Assembly: GCA_903828565.1 (NCBI GenBank)
Contig: CAIKMQ010000020.1
Span: forward strand, 1 to 64,000
Length of the DNA stretch: 64,000 nt
Direction: 5' to 3'
Origin: an uncultured Leptolinea sp.
GTDB lineage: Bacteria > Chloroflexota > Anaerolineae > Anaerolineales > Anaerolineaceae
Part shown: positions 17,349-26,419 of the stretch, one piece after another
Layout: every line of letters begins with the position of its first letter
Position numbering within the stretch: the stretch's first letter is position 1
Notes under the pieces: generated by a model
Told to the model about the DNA's origin: nothing
Database searches by the model: none
The model's input: the letters and a program-made list of their open reading frames with translations, nothing else
Program-made: the position numbers and the translations under genes

Positions 17349-18806
17349 ATGACAGGAATTACAGTGATGGGGCTTGGCCCGGGCCGGATCGATCAACTGA
17401 CGAAAGAAGCAATCGATCATCTGACCGGAGTGGGGGAGCTATATCTGCGTACCTGCAAACACCCGATGGTAAAAGACCTCCCAGCGCACTTAAATATTCT
17501 GTCTTTTGATGAGATCTATGATGCCTCTTCGCAATTTGAAGATGTCTACGCTGAGATCGTCCGCCGCGTGCTGGAACTGGGAAGGCGCCCCGTGGGGGTG
17601 ACCTATGCTGTGCCGGGTTCACCTTTCGTTGCCGAGGCAACCTGTCCCGAAATCATTAAGCAGGCTCGCGAACTCGGAATTCCCGTCCGCGTGATCGAAG
17701 GGATCAGTTTCATCGAACCGGTTTGTACAGCATTGGGAATCGATCCTTACCCACGTCTCGTATTGGCAGATGCAATGGAACTGGCAATGGCACGCTTTCC
17801 GAGTTTTCCGCCAACCTTTCCGATCTTGATCGCCCAGGTTTATTCCCGCCAACTGGCAGCAGAATTGAAAATGACGCTATCTGCAGTCTACCCCGATGAG
17901 CATCCGGTTGTACTTGTGCATGCTGCCGGGACTGAGGATGAGATTGTAGAGCGCCTGCAATTGTATGAGATCGATCGCAGCGAACAGATCGGTTTATTGA
18001 CAGTCTGTTACCTGCCGCCAATGGGTAACGGCAGCGGTTTTGAAGATTTCGCGGAAGTAGTAGCCCGTTTACGTGATCCGCAGGGCGGCTGCCAGTGGGA
18101 CAGAGAGCAGACCCATTTGAGCCTGCGAAAAAGCCTGCTGGAAGAGACCTATGAAGCCCTTCAGGCCATCGATGAAGGAGACCCGCAAAAGTTGAGCGAA
18201 GAATTGGGGGACCTGCTGCTGCAGATCGTACTACACGCGCAGATCGGGTACGAAGAGGGTGATTTCAACATGCGGGATGTCCTGCAAGGAATCCATGACA
18301 AGATCGTTCGCCGGCATCCGCATGTTTTTGGCGATACGCAGTTGCGCGATATGGATCATCTGCTGGCCAACTGGGAAAAGTTGAAGGCAGCTGAGCGTAA
18401 GGAAAATGGCAATGCCGAAAAGAGTTTGCTGGATGGTGTTCCTGCTATTCTACCTGCACTCGAGCAGGCACAGGAAGTACAGGCTCGCGCTGCCCGGGTA
18501 GGATTTGACTGGAAAGACATCAATGGTGTCCTTGCCAAAGTGATGGAAGAAATCAATGAGATCCAGGCTGCCCAAAATCAAGAAGAGCTGGTGGATGAAT
18601 TAGGAGATCTGCTCTTCGCGCTCGTAAATTACTCCCGCTGGCGTGGTGTGGAAAGCGAATTTGCATTGAAGGGGACTGTTGAAAAATTCCGCCTGCGTTT
18701 TGGGTATATTGAAAAGAAGGCGCGAGCGCAGGGACGGGAAGTCTCTCAGCTGAGTTTTGAGGAATTGGACGCTGCCTGGGAGGAAGCTAAAAGAGTAATT
18801 GGATAA
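17349..18806 (+). CDS. mazG: MazG-type nucleoside triphosphate pyrophosphohydrolase fused to a tetrapyrrole-methylase-like domain
   Basis: House-cleaning enzyme that hydrolyses NTPs or dNTPs to monophosphates and pyrophosphate. 485 residues. Residues 1 to about 225 are a SAM-binding tetrapyrrole (corrin/porphyrin) methylase-like domain, starting VMGLGPGRIDQLT with YAVPGSPFVAE. Residues about 235-485 hold two MazG modules, the first with CQWDREQTHLSLRKSLLEE and the EExxE/ExxD metal site (SEELGDLLLQIVLHAQ), the second with VDELGDLLFALVNYSRW. The architecture matches Bacillus YabN. The biological substrate is not evident from sequence. Confidence 0.95.
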   Translation: MTGITVMGLGPGRIDQLTKEAIDHLTGVGELYLRTCKHPMVKDLPAHLNILSFDEIYDASSQFEDVYAEIVRRVLELGRRPVGVTYAVPGSPFVAEATCPEIIKQARELGIPVRVIEGISFIEPVCTALGIDPYPRLVLADAMELAMARFPSFPPTFPILIAQVYSRQLAAELKMTLSAVYPDEHPVVLVHAAGTEDEIVERLQLYEIDRSEQIGLLTVCYLPPMGNGSGFEDFAEVVARLRDPQGGCQWDREQTHLSLRKSLLEETYEALQAIDEGDPQKLSEELGDLLLQIVLHAQIGYEEGDFNMRDVLQGIHDKIVRRHPHVFGDTQLRDMDHLLANWEKLKAAERKENGNAEKSLLDGVPAILPALEQAQEVQARAARVGFDWKDINGVLAKVMEEINEIQAAQNQEELVDELGDLLFALVNYSRWRGVESEFALKGTVEKFRLRFGYIEKKARAQGREVSQLSFEELDAAWEEAKRVIG

Positions 18807-18813
18807 GATACTA

Positions 18814-18854
18814 AAAGAAACCGCCATCTTTTTCAGATGGCGGTTTCTTTAATA
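18814..18854. terminator. Bidirectional terminator between mazG and tryptophanase
   Basis: A perfect 16-base stem (18814-18829 with 18835-18850), loop TTTTC, core ACCGCCATCT/AGATGGCGGT, flanked by A-rich and T-rich arms. It can stop both converging transcripts. Confidence 0.93.
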
Positions 18855-18868
18855 TTTTGCTTGATACT

Positions 18869-20245
18869 TTACAAAGGTTCGAAGCGCGCTGTAAAGTGCC
18901 GCATCAGCGGAGCCTGGTAAGTAATCTTGAAACCGCGCAGCTGATCTTTGCTCTCGCGGATCTCTTTGAGCACATCCAGCACATAATCAAAGTGGCTTTG
19001 GGTGTACATACGGCGGGGGATGGCCATACGAACCAGTTCCAGCTTGGGGTGGATCATTTTTCCCGAATCTGGGTCAGTGTACGCGAACATGACGGATCCG
19101 ATCTCACATGCGCGGATACCACCCGCTCGGTACATAGCATTGCTTAAGGCGATCCCCGGGAATTCATGCTGAGGGATATGAGGAAGCAACCGCCCGGCGT
19201 CAATATAGATGGCATGGCCACCCGGGGGTTCCACGATCGGTATGCCGGCAGCCAACAGGCTTTCTCCAACATAAGAAGTCTGGGCGATGCGATATGCCAG
19301 ATAATCTTCCTGCAGCCCTTCACGCAAGCCGACTGCCAGTGCAGCCAGGTCACGCCCTGCCAGGCCCCCATAGGTGGGGAAACCCTCGCGCAGGATCAGT
19401 TCATTGCAGATCTTCTGGTACAGCTCAGCAGAGCGAACAGCGAGAAAGCCGCCAATATTCACCAGGGCGTCCTTCTTGGCACTCATCCACGCGCCATCAG
19501 CGTAAGAGTAGATCTCACGAGCAATCTCGAGCGGGGTCTTGTGGCTGTATCCCGGTTCACGCTGTTTGATAAACCAGGAGTTCTCTGCATAGCGGCAGCT
19601 GTCGATGAAGAACGGGATATTGTAACTGTGGTACAGCGCTGATACCTCGCGGATGTTCTGCAATGAAACGGGTTGACCGCCTCCCGCATTATTGGTGATC
19701 GTGATGGTTCCGAAGGGAATGTTCTCAGCGCCGGTCTTTTCAATGAAGTCTTTCAACTTCTTCAGATCCATATTGCCTTTGAAGGGATTTCGGTTGGCGG
19801 GATCAAAGGCGTCATCGATCACCAGATTGGTGGGTCTACCACCGCGCGCCCGGATATTTCCTTCTGTGGTATCGAAATGCATATTAGACGGGATGTAGTT
19901 GCCCGGTTTGACAAGCAGGCTTGCCAGAATGTTTTCCGCTGCCCGGCCTTGGTGTGTGGGGACGAAATACTCAAAACCGAAGATCTCATCCATGGCTTCT
20001 TTCATCTGGAAGAAAGAGCGCGCACCGGCGTACGATTCATCACCTTCCATGATAGCCCCCCATTGAGCCTGGCTCATCGCTCCTGTGCCTGAATCAGTGA
20101 GGAAATCGATATACACATCTTCTGCTTTGAGCAGGAAGATATTGTAGCCGGCAGCCTGAATGGCTTTCTTTCTCTCTTCATGGCTGATCAGATGGATTGG
20201 TTCAACAGATTTGATACGGAAAGGCTCTGCCGGGTGTTTGATCAT
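18869..20245 (-). CDS. tnaA: Tryptophanase (tryptophan indole-lyase)
   Basis: PLP enzyme splitting tryptophan to indole, pyruvate and ammonia. 458 residues with PAEPFRIKSVEP, LTDSGTGAMS, PTHQGRAAEN, and the PLP lysine in MSAKKDA (Lys257). Tyrosine phenol-lyase is the close alternative. The two discriminating positions favour tryptophanase: Asp125 in FDTTEG (Thr in tyrosine phenol-lyase) and Ile382 in ACEIGS (Arg in tyrosine phenol-lyase). GGAGG precedes the ATG. No tnaC-like leader peptide or tnaB permease is seen. It allows amino-acid fermentation. Confidence 0.88.
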   Translation of the reverse strand: MIKHPAEPFRIKSVEPIHLISHEERKKAIQAAGYNIFLLKAEDVYIDFLTDSGTGAMSQAQWGAIMEGDESYAGARSFFQMKEAMDEIFGFEYFVPTHQGRAAENILASLLVKPGNYIPSNMHFDTTEGNIRARGGRPTNLVIDDAFDPANRNPFKGNMDLKKLKDFIEKTGAENIPFGTITITNNAGGGQPVSLQNIREVSALYHSYNIPFFIDSCRYAENSWFIKQREPGYSHKTPLEIAREIYSYADGAWMSAKKDALVNIGGFLAVRSAELYQKICNELILREGFPTYGGLAGRDLAALAVGLREGLQEDYLAYRIAQTSYVGESLLAAGIPIVEPPGGHAIYIDAGRLLPHIPQHEFPGIALSNAMYRAGGIRACEIGSVMFAYTDPDSGKMIHPKLELVRMAIPRRMYTQSHFDYVLDVLKEIRESKDQLRGFKITYQAPLMRHFTARFEPL

Positions 20246-20280
20246 GCATCCTCCAGTTATTTGGTTAGGGTATTGACCGT

Positions 20281-20307
20281 ATTATACCTGTTTCCAGGTT
20301 TTGTCAG
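20281..20307 (-). promoter_or_regulatory. tnaA promoter with an inverted repeat
   Basis: On the minus strand a perfect TATAAT (20286-20281) preceded by GG, with CTGACA (20307-20302) at a 15-base spacer or TTGTCT at 19. The spacer holds the inverted repeat ACCTG-N4-CAGGT (20286-20299), a possible operator. Start of transcription would be about 30 bases before the ATG. Confidence 0.6.
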
Positions 20308-20321
20308 ACAAGATCAGTCCA

Positions 20322-21095
20322 TCAACCAGGATCCACCTCGAGCACGATCTGTTTCATGCCCAGAGAAACTGCACGCTGCAGCAGAAATGCATCCCCATAC
20401 CAGTCGCCGGAGAGCAGCCGGGTAAATGAAAGCGCTAAAGCCTTCCCGGTGTACAGGTAATGCCAGGGTTCATCCAGTATTCCATCGTGATTCCCTGTAT
20501 AGCTGCGGATGAAGCCGTATTGCCAGGCATTATCCTGCAACCATTGACCGGCGCGGGTACCAGCAAAGTCCAAACCGATATCCACCAGTTTGCCGATATC
20601 CGAAGATGTAAAATCTAGGGCCAGCCCGGTATGGTGCTGGGAGGTGCCGGGCTTCATCACAACCTTTTTGTTGGCTGCCTGGCTGTAAGCAATCGCCTGA
20701 GTTTCATAATCGCGAAATCCACTGTGGAGAAACAAGCCGGTACGGTCCGCATTCGCCTGGTCAAACAGCGATCCGAGGTCTTCAACCAGGCATTCGTGTA
20801 CTCGGATATTCTCATTTGCGGCGCGAATACCATCCAGGGTAAGAGGAATGGCGATCAGCTGAGGTAAGAACTGAGAGATCTCCGCGGATGAGATGGGATG
20901 TTCCGCATCGATCACACGGGCAATAAGCGGGTCAGGCAGGTCGGAGAGGGCGGGAAGTTCCACGCTGACCAGGTCGGATCGTCCTTGAACGACTCGGGGA
21001 ATCCCGAGGGTAAATATCCCAACGGCTGCTGCCAGGGAGAGCAGAAATTCCCGGCGGGTGGGATGTTGGGTTGATGGGTGTGTGTCTGGCGGCAT
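20322..21095 (-). CDS. D-alanyl-D-alanine carboxypeptidase, VanY/M15B family
   Basis: Exported zinc peptidase expected to trim D-Ala from peptidoglycan stem peptides. 257 residues. The N-terminus (TRREFLLSLAAAVGIFTLG) has a twin-Arg followed by a hydrophobic stretch, a likely Tat-type signal. The catalytic block is visible as SGFRDYETQ, SQHHTGLALDF (zinc His and Asp) and EPWHYLY (general base Glu and zinc His). It is divergent from the membrane protein at 21151. Family assignment is solid; D,D- versus L,D-specificity is not. Confidence 0.87.
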   Translation of the reverse strand: MPPDTHPSTQHPTRREFLLSLAAAVGIFTLGIPRVVQGRSDLVSVELPALSDLPDPLIARVIDAEHPISSAEISQFLPQLIAIPLTLDGIRAANENIRVHECLVEDLGSLFDQANADRTGLFLHSGFRDYETQAIAYSQAANKKVVMKPGTSQHHTGLALDFTSSDIGKLVDIGLDFAGTRAGQWLQDNAWQYGFIRSYTGNHDGILDEPWHYLYTGKALALSFTRLLSGDWYGDAFLLQRAVSLGMKQIVLEVDPG

Positions 21096-21150
21096 CCGCT
21101 ATCTCCGATACAATACGGATATATCATATATCAGAAGGATATTAATAGCC
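21096..21150. promoter_or_regulatory. Divergent intergenic region with palindrome
   Basis: 55 bases between divergent genes contain GATATAT-C-ATATATC (21118-21132), a 15-base perfect palindrome, and TACAAT (about 21109-21114). It probably carries promoters for both genes, though I cannot assign -35 boxes with confidence. Confidence 0.4.
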
Positions 21151-21753
21151 ATGCGAAAAGCAGCGATCCTCTTCTTCCTGATTTGTCTCCTGGCGCTAAT
21201 CACGATGATCTGGCCGGAAGATAAGCGTATCATCACTTCAACTGTAGAAGCGGATAGACTGGCAGCCATCCCCGGTATGGATGGTGGGCGGATCCAGGCC
21301 GGGTCGCAGTTGATGGTGACCATCACACAACCCGCCAGGTTATTGCCGGGAAAGAAAGGGCACTTCGCGTTAGTTATACAAAGCGTAGATGCTGCGGGGG
21401 AGCAGGTATATCCGTATGGGTTTGCTTCCAGGCTGGAGATTCCCAGGCAGATTGTGGAGCCAAATGGATTGACGCGAAAGATCAGCGAAACAGACCGGGC
21501 TGCTTTTCACTGGAATATCATGGCTGTCGCTGAAGGTGCACTGCAAGGGACTCTCTGGGTATTTCTCCTGCCTGGCGAGGTGGAAGAGCCGGTCGCAATA
21601 CTGGCAATTCCTGTAGAGATCCCCGCGAGCAACAGGATGGGGTTGGACCGGCAGGGATTGGGATGGCTGGCTCTGGCCAGCGGGGCATCCGCCGGATTGC
21701 TTACTGCCCTGGATTTACTCAAAGGAAAAAGTCGGAATGAACACCGGTTATGA
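21151..21753 (+). CDS. Membrane-anchored protein of unknown function
   Basis: I do not recognise a family. 200 residues starting MRKAAILFF; one hydrophobic segment at residues 4-21 and a second near 175-193 (LGWLALASGASAGLLTALDLL) flank a soluble middle of about 150 residues that reads as beta-rich. The topology suggests an extracytoplasmic domain held by two anchors. AAGGA lies 11 bases before ATG 21151; the frame is open upstream without a better start. It ends 43 bases before nuoA. Confidence 0.7.
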   Translation: MRKAAILFFLICLLALITMIWPEDKRIITSTVEADRLAAIPGMDGGRIQAGSQLMVTITQPARLLPGKKGHFALVIQSVDAAGEQVYPYGFASRLEIPRQIVEPNGLTRKISETDRAAFHWNIMAVAEGALQGTLWVFLLPGEVEEPVAILAIPVEIPASNRMGLDRQGLGWLALASGASAGLLTALDLLKGKSRNEHRL

Positions 21754-21796
21754 TAAAATTAACCCGCAAGCAATCCACTTTCAATAGAGGGTAGCA

Positions 21797-22153
21797 ATGA
21801 CCATATCTTGGCTGTATATCGGGATATTCCTGGTAGTCTCGCTTGGATTGCCCGCAGTTGCCATCATACTGGCAGGCATCCTGGCTCCCAAAAAACCAAG
21901 CCCTGAGAAATCGATCATCTATGAATGCGGTGTGGACACCCACGGAGAAACCTGGGTACAGTTCAAAGCGCAGTACTACCTGATCGGCCTGGTTTTCCTG
22001 ATCTTCGACATCGAAACAGTCTTCCTTTACCCCTGGGCGGTAGCATTTGACCGGCTGGGGCTATTTGCCGTGCTTGAAGGGTTGCTGTTCATTGGTATCT
22101 TAACTGGCGGACTGGTCTATGCCTGGAAAAAGGGCGCATTTGAGTGGGCATAA
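21797..22153 (+). CDS. nuoA: NADH-quinone oxidoreductase subunit A
   Basis: Small membrane subunit of respiratory complex I near the quinone site. The 118 residues show three transmembrane segments, YECGVDTHGETWVQFKAQYY and YLIGLVFLIFDIETVFLYPW, which are diagnostic. It opens the membrane-arm cluster A-H-J-K-L-M-M'-N; B, C, D and I, usually interleaved, are missing. TATGAT and TAAAAT near 21749-21759 could be -10 elements, without a clear -35. Confidence 0.97.
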   Translation: MTISWLYIGIFLVVSLGLPAVAIILAGILAPKKPSPEKSIIYECGVDTHGETWVQFKAQYYLIGLVFLIFDIETVFLYPWAVAFDRLGLFAVLEGLLFIGILTGGLVYAWKKGAFEWA

Positions 22154-22183
22154 AAAGGTGAAGGAAAGGCAGATAGGAGCAGT

Positions 22184-23404
22184 ATGAATTTTCTTTCTGA
22201 TCCGGTGACATTTATTGGAAACTGGCTGACAGGGCTTGTCGCAAGCCTGGGCATGCCCAAAGAGACTGCCGCTGCCTGGGTGACCGGCGTAGCGGTTGGA
22301 ATCTTACCATTGTTGGCCATGTTGTGGGTACTGGTACTGATTTGGTATGAGCGCAAAGTGATCGGCCGTCTACAGGACCGCCCCGGTCCAAATCGGGTGG
22401 GGCCTTTCGGCCTGATCCAGCCTGTTGCGGATATGCTGAAGATCTTCCTTAAAGAGCATATCCTCCCTGCGGGTGTGGATCGCATCCCTTACAATCTGGC
22501 ACCGATCCTTGCCGTTGGTGGAGTTTTGGGAATGTGGATCGTCGTTCCATTCAGCGCCACCGTCCACGGGGTGGATATCAATGTTGGAGCTTTGTATATC
22601 ATTGCGGTTGGTGCCATCGGCACATTAGGTATCATTTTTGCCGGTTATTCATCGAATAACAAATATGCCTTGCTGGCAGCCTTCCGCGTGGTGGCCCAAC
22701 TGATCTCGTATGAGATCCCGATGGTGCTGGCCTTGCTTGTACCTGTACTGCTGGCACGCTCCATGGGGATGAACACCATCGTCCAGGCGCAACCCGTCTG
22801 GTTCATTCTGGCAGCGCCATTGGCTGCGCTGCTGTTCTTCATTTCATCCATCGCAGAGGTCGGGCGTTCACCCTTTGACCTGGCTGAGGCGGAATCTGAG
22901 ATCGTTGCCGGTTTCAATACAGAATATTCTGGGCTCAAATTCGGTATGTTCTACGTGGGCGAATTCCTTCACGCATTCACAAATTCCCTGATCTTCACAG
23001 CCCTTTTCCTCGGTGGCTGGCAGGGGCCGGGTGCAGAGCAATTCCCGATACTGGGCTTCATCTATTTCTTCCTCAAAACCGTTGTCGTCCATTTCCTGGG
23101 GATCGCCATCCGCGGTTCCATGCCACGCTTCCGCATTGACCAGGTGATGCAGTTGAACTGGAAATTGTTCACCCCAATCGCGTTGGCTGCTTTTTCTGCC
23201 GCAGCGTTGGTGGAAAAACTGGCTGCCAACCTGGGAGATGCAGCTCGCATCGGTATCCATATCCTCGTTAACGCTGTGATCTTGGGTGTAGTGTTGCTGA
23301 TCGGCAGCCGGGTGTTCAAAGCGCGCGGTATCCGCCTGGACGCATTGGCGGAACGCAACCGGGCTGCAGTGAAATTATCCATGGAGAAAAGCCATGATTC
23401 TTGA
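22184..23404 (+). CDS. nuoH: NADH-quinone oxidoreductase subunit H
   Basis: Membrane subunit forming the quinone-chamber floor and the link to proton channels. 406 residues, about eight transmembrane helices. Landmarks: YERKVIGRLQDRPGPNRVGP, the acidic EVGRSPFDLAEAESEIVAG loop and FNTEYSGLKFGMFYVGEF. It is longer than E. coli NuoH (325) by extensions at both termini. It overlaps nuoJ by 11 bases. Confidence 0.97.
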   Translation: MNFLSDPVTFIGNWLTGLVASLGMPKETAAAWVTGVAVGILPLLAMLWVLVLIWYERKVIGRLQDRPGPNRVGPFGLIQPVADMLKIFLKEHILPAGVDRIPYNLAPILAVGGVLGMWIVVPFSATVHGVDINVGALYIIAVGAIGTLGIIFAGYSSNNKYALLAAFRVVAQLISYEIPMVLALLVPVLLARSMGMNTIVQAQPVWFILAAPLAALLFFISSIAEVGRSPFDLAEAESEIVAGFNTEYSGLKFGMFYVGEFLHAFTNSLIFTALFLGGWQGPGAEQFPILGFIYFFLKTVVVHFLGIAIRGSMPRFRIDQVMQLNWKLFTPIALAAFSAAALVEKLAANLGDAARIGIHILVNAVILGVVLLIGSRVFKARGIRLDALAERNRAAVKLSMEKSHDS

Positions 23405-23921
23405 TCAGGTGATCTTTCTAATTACTGCGGTCGTTGTATTGACCGCAGCGATTTTGGTGGTTTCGGTACCGAAGATGATCCATGCGGCATTGTGGTTGAT
23501 TCTTGCTCTGGCAGGTATCGCAGTACTGTTTGTTCTGCTCCAGGCACCCTTTTTCGCAGTCGTTCAGGTAATCGTCTACATCGGAGCCATCGCGGTACTG
23601 GTGATCTTTGCGGTCATGCTGACACGCAAGGCCATGCAGGATGACGGGCCGCAGTTGAACCGGTACAGTGTATTGGCAGCAGCGGTCAGCCTGATGTTGT
23701 TCGCTGTTCTTACGGGCATGCTGCTATCCTGGGATGGCGCCAATAACCTACCGGTGAATCCGGCTGTCAACCCTGATACGATTGTGAATCTGGGAGAATC
23801 CCTGACGAACCCGCAGGGTTTCCTGTTGCCTTTCGAGGTGGCATCCATATTACTATTAGCCGCCCTGGTGGGTGCGATCTACATCGGCCGCGAGCATCGC
23901 GCGGGGAAGGAGGAGGAATGA
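23394..23921 (+). CDS. nuoJ: NADH-quinone oxidoreductase subunit J
   Basis: Five-helix membrane subunit adjacent to K and A. The 175 residues include VSVPKMIHAALWLILALAGI and the pi-bulge helix region FAVVQVIVYIGAIAVLVIFA. It overlaps nuoH by 11 bases and nuoK by ATGA, suggesting coupled translation. Confidence 0.97.
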   Translation: MILDQVIFLITAVVVLTAAILVVSVPKMIHAALWLILALAGIAVLFVLLQAPFFAVVQVIVYIGAIAVLVIFAVMLTRKAMQDDGPQLNRYSVLAAAVSLMLFAVLTGMLLSWDGANNLPVNPAVNPDTIVNLGESLTNPQGFLLPFEVASILLLAALVGAIYIGREHRAGKEEE

Positions 23922-24226
23922 TACCGCTTTCCTGGTATCTGGTCCTATCTGCTGCGTTGGTGTGCATTGGTGTATTCGGTGTAATCTCACGCCGAAACGC
24001 CATTGCCATGCTTCTGGGTGTTGAATTGATCCTGAACGCTGTGAATATCAACCTGCTTGCGTTCTGGCGGTATATGGATGTCATCCATGTGACCGGCCAG
24101 GTGTTTACGATTATGGTCATCACGGCAGCGGCTGCAGAAGTAGCCGTTGGACTGGCGATCTTCATTGCGGTCTACCGCAATAAACGAACCATTGCCGCTG
24201 AAGATGTGGCGGATCTGAAAGGATAG
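23918..24226 (+). CDS. nuoK: NADH-quinone oxidoreductase subunit K
   Basis: Three-helix subunit carrying part of the central proton path. The 102 residues include LGVELILNAVNINLLAF with the conserved Glu in helix 2 and AAAEVAVGLAIFIAVYRN with the second Glu in helix 3. nuoL starts 4 bases downstream. Confidence 0.97.
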   Translation: MIPLSWYLVLSAALVCIGVFGVISRRNAIAMLLGVELILNAVNINLLAFWRYMDVIHVTGQVFTIMVITAAAAEVAVGLAIFIAVYRNKRTIAAEDVADLKG

Positions 24227-24230
24227 GGCG

Positions 24231-26408
24231 ATGGCAGCAGAAACACTTCTCTGGCTCATTCCACTACCGCCACTTGCGGCATTTATCCTCATCACATTGG
24301 TAACCAGCAGGAAAAAGGCACTCAGCCATGGTATCGCCATAGCCGGAGCCGGATCATCGTGGTTGATGAGCCTGCTGGTATTCATTCAAGCAATCGCACG
24401 CCCAAACCTCGCGGAAAATCCGATCGCGACATCGATCAGCTGGCTGCCAACGGGTGAAACTGCGTTGCGCATAGGTGTACAACTCGATAATCTCTCAGCA
24501 GTTGTCCTGTTCTTCGTAGCCTGGACGATCCTGATGATCTTCATCTACAGCGTGGGATACCACAATTACGGGCAGCCGGTCGGTGAACGGGATGTGCCGG
24601 GCATGCCCCCGCACGGGGCCGATGTGAAGGATTCCCACGGCCATACGCACCGCGTGCCATCCGTAGAACCGATGTACTCACGCTTCTTCGGTTTTCTCTC
24701 TCTCTTTGCCTTTGCCATGTATTTACTGGTTGTTTGTGACAACCTGCTGCTGTTGTATACGGGGTGGGAGGTCATGGGTTTATGCTCGTACCTGCTGATT
24801 GGTTTCTGGTACGGGAAAGACTCTGCCAAAAAAGCGGCCATGAAGGCATTCATGACCACCCGTATCGGTGATGTGTTCATGCTGCTCGGGATTGTTTTCC
24901 TTTATACACAGGCCGGCACTCTTAATTACCGCGAGATCTTTGGCAATGCAGATCTGATGCATACGCTGGCAACTACTCCTGCCGGTTTCCTGGGATTGTC
25001 TCAGGCTGGTGGTATCGGGTTGCTGCTGTTCATAGGCACGGTTGGAAAATCTGCCCAGTTCCCACTGCATGTCTGGCTGCCGGATGCCATGGAGGGGCCA
25101 ACCCCGGTCTCTGCCATGATCCATGCAGCCACGATGGTTTCAGCAGGCGTGTACCTGGCAATCCGCATCTTCCCGCTGCTGTCCGCGGGATGGGAACCCG
25201 GCGGCGCGCTGACACCAGCCATGATGGTCGTCGGAGCAGTCGGTGCTTTCACCGCCTTATTTGCAGCCACGATCGCAGTGGCTCAGAATGACATCAAACG
25301 TGTGCTGGCATATTCTACGATTTCGCAGCTGGGGTACATGATCGCAGCCGTTGGGATCGGTGCCTACACCGCAGCCATCTTCCATCTGGTGACGCACGCC
25401 TTCTTTAAAGCTCTGCTCTTTCTGGGTTCGGGCTCGGTCATCCACGGTGTGGAGCACGGTGTAATGCACAGCGGTGAGCATGTGGATCCGCAGGACATGC
25501 TGAACATGGGCGGATTGCGAAAGAAGATGCCGGTCACATTCTGGACATTCCTGATCGGCGGTTTGGCTCTTTCCGGGTTCCCGATCATCACTGCCGGCTT
25601 CTGGTCTAAGGATGAGATCCTCTCAGGGGCATTCCACGGCGGCCAGACGGTGATCTTCGTTACGCTTGCGTTGGCGGCTCTGCTCACCGCTTTTTATACA
25701 ATGCGGCAAATTACGCTCACCTTCCTGGGACAGCCGCGTACTGAAGCTGCCAGGCATGCCCATGAAACACCCTGGACGATGACACTTCCGCTGGTGGTTC
25801 TTTCAGTATTCGCGGTAACTGCAGGCTGGTCCGGCATCCCCGAGCACTTCCCGCTGATAGGCGGATGGCTGCCGAACTGGTTTGAGCACTTCACCGGCGC
25901 GATGCTGGGGCATGAAGGCGAACCCGCAGCATTTTCAGCAGTTCCTCTGCTGGTTTCGGTGACCGTATCCCTGGGTGGGTTGACCCTTGGCTGGCTTGTC
26001 TACAAGGGAGTAAAGATCGCGGTCGATCCATTGAAGAAAGCGCTGGGTGGTTTACATAACCTGCTGAAAAATAAATACTACTTGGATGAGCTTTACAACT
26101 TCCTTTTCATCAAGCCAGCCATCTGGATCTCAGAAGTGTTCACCAGCCGCTGGATGGATCGGGTGGTGATTGATGGCATCTTGCATGCGATCGCCAGAGC
26201 CTTCCTGTGGATCGGCCGGCTGGTACGTCAGGGTTTTGATGTGCCTGTCGTGAATGCCGGCGGAGACGCTCTCGCTTCTGGTATCAAGAAGGGTGGAGCG
26301 GCTTTACAACCCATGCAATCCGGCCGGATACAGCAATACATGGTCGTGACGATCACTTTGGTGATGGTGTTTACAGCCATCCTGTTCGCGATACTTAAAC
26401 TGGTGTAG
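24231..26408 (+). CDS. nuoL: NADH-quinone oxidoreductase subunit L
   Basis: Distal antiporter-like proton pump with the long lateral helix. 725 residues against 613 in E. coli. Core blocks are FIYSVGY, FLSLFAFAMYLLVV, LYTGWEVMGLCSYLLIGFWY (helix 5 Glu), VWLPDAMEGPTPVSAMIHAA and DIKRVLAYSTISQLGYM. Residues about 111-148 form an insertion in the loop after FIYSVGY, with the His cluster SHGHTH. The C-terminal third carries the lateral helix (DELYNFLFIKP) and the final anchor. Confidence 0.97.
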   Translation: MAAETLLWLIPLPPLAAFILITLVTSRKKALSHGIAIAGAGSSWLMSLLVFIQAIARPNLAENPIATSISWLPTGETALRIGVQLDNLSAVVLFFVAWTILMIFIYSVGYHNYGQPVGERDVPGMPPHGADVKDSHGHTHRVPSVEPMYSRFFGFLSLFAFAMYLLVVCDNLLLLYTGWEVMGLCSYLLIGFWYGKDSAKKAAMKAFMTTRIGDVFMLLGIVFLYTQAGTLNYREIFGNADLMHTLATTPAGFLGLSQAGGIGLLLFIGTVGKSAQFPLHVWLPDAMEGPTPVSAMIHAATMVSAGVYLAIRIFPLLSAGWEPGGALTPAMMVVGAVGAFTALFAATIAVAQNDIKRVLAYSTISQLGYMIAAVGIGAYTAAIFHLVTHAFFKALLFLGSGSVIHGVEHGVMHSGEHVDPQDMLNMGGLRKKMPVTFWTFLIGGLALSGFPIITAGFWSKDEILSGAFHGGQTVIFVTLALAALLTAFYTMRQITLTFLGQPRTEAARHAHETPWTMTLPLVVLSVFAVTAGWSGIPEHFPLIGGWLPNWFEHFTGAMLGHEGEPAAFSAVPLLVSVTVSLGGLTLGWLVYKGVKIAVDPLKKALGGLHNLLKNKYYLDELYNFLFIKPAIWISEVFTSRWMDRVVIDGILHAIARAFLWIGRLVRQGFDVPVVNAGGDALASGIKKGGAALQPMQSGRIQQYMVVTITLVMVFTAILFAILKLV

Positions 26409-26419
26409 TGGAGCCTGCG

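Noticed and set aside
18869-20245. Tyrosine phenol-lyase
   Set aside because: The two substrate-discriminating positions are Asp125 and Ile382, as in tryptophanases, not Thr and Arg.
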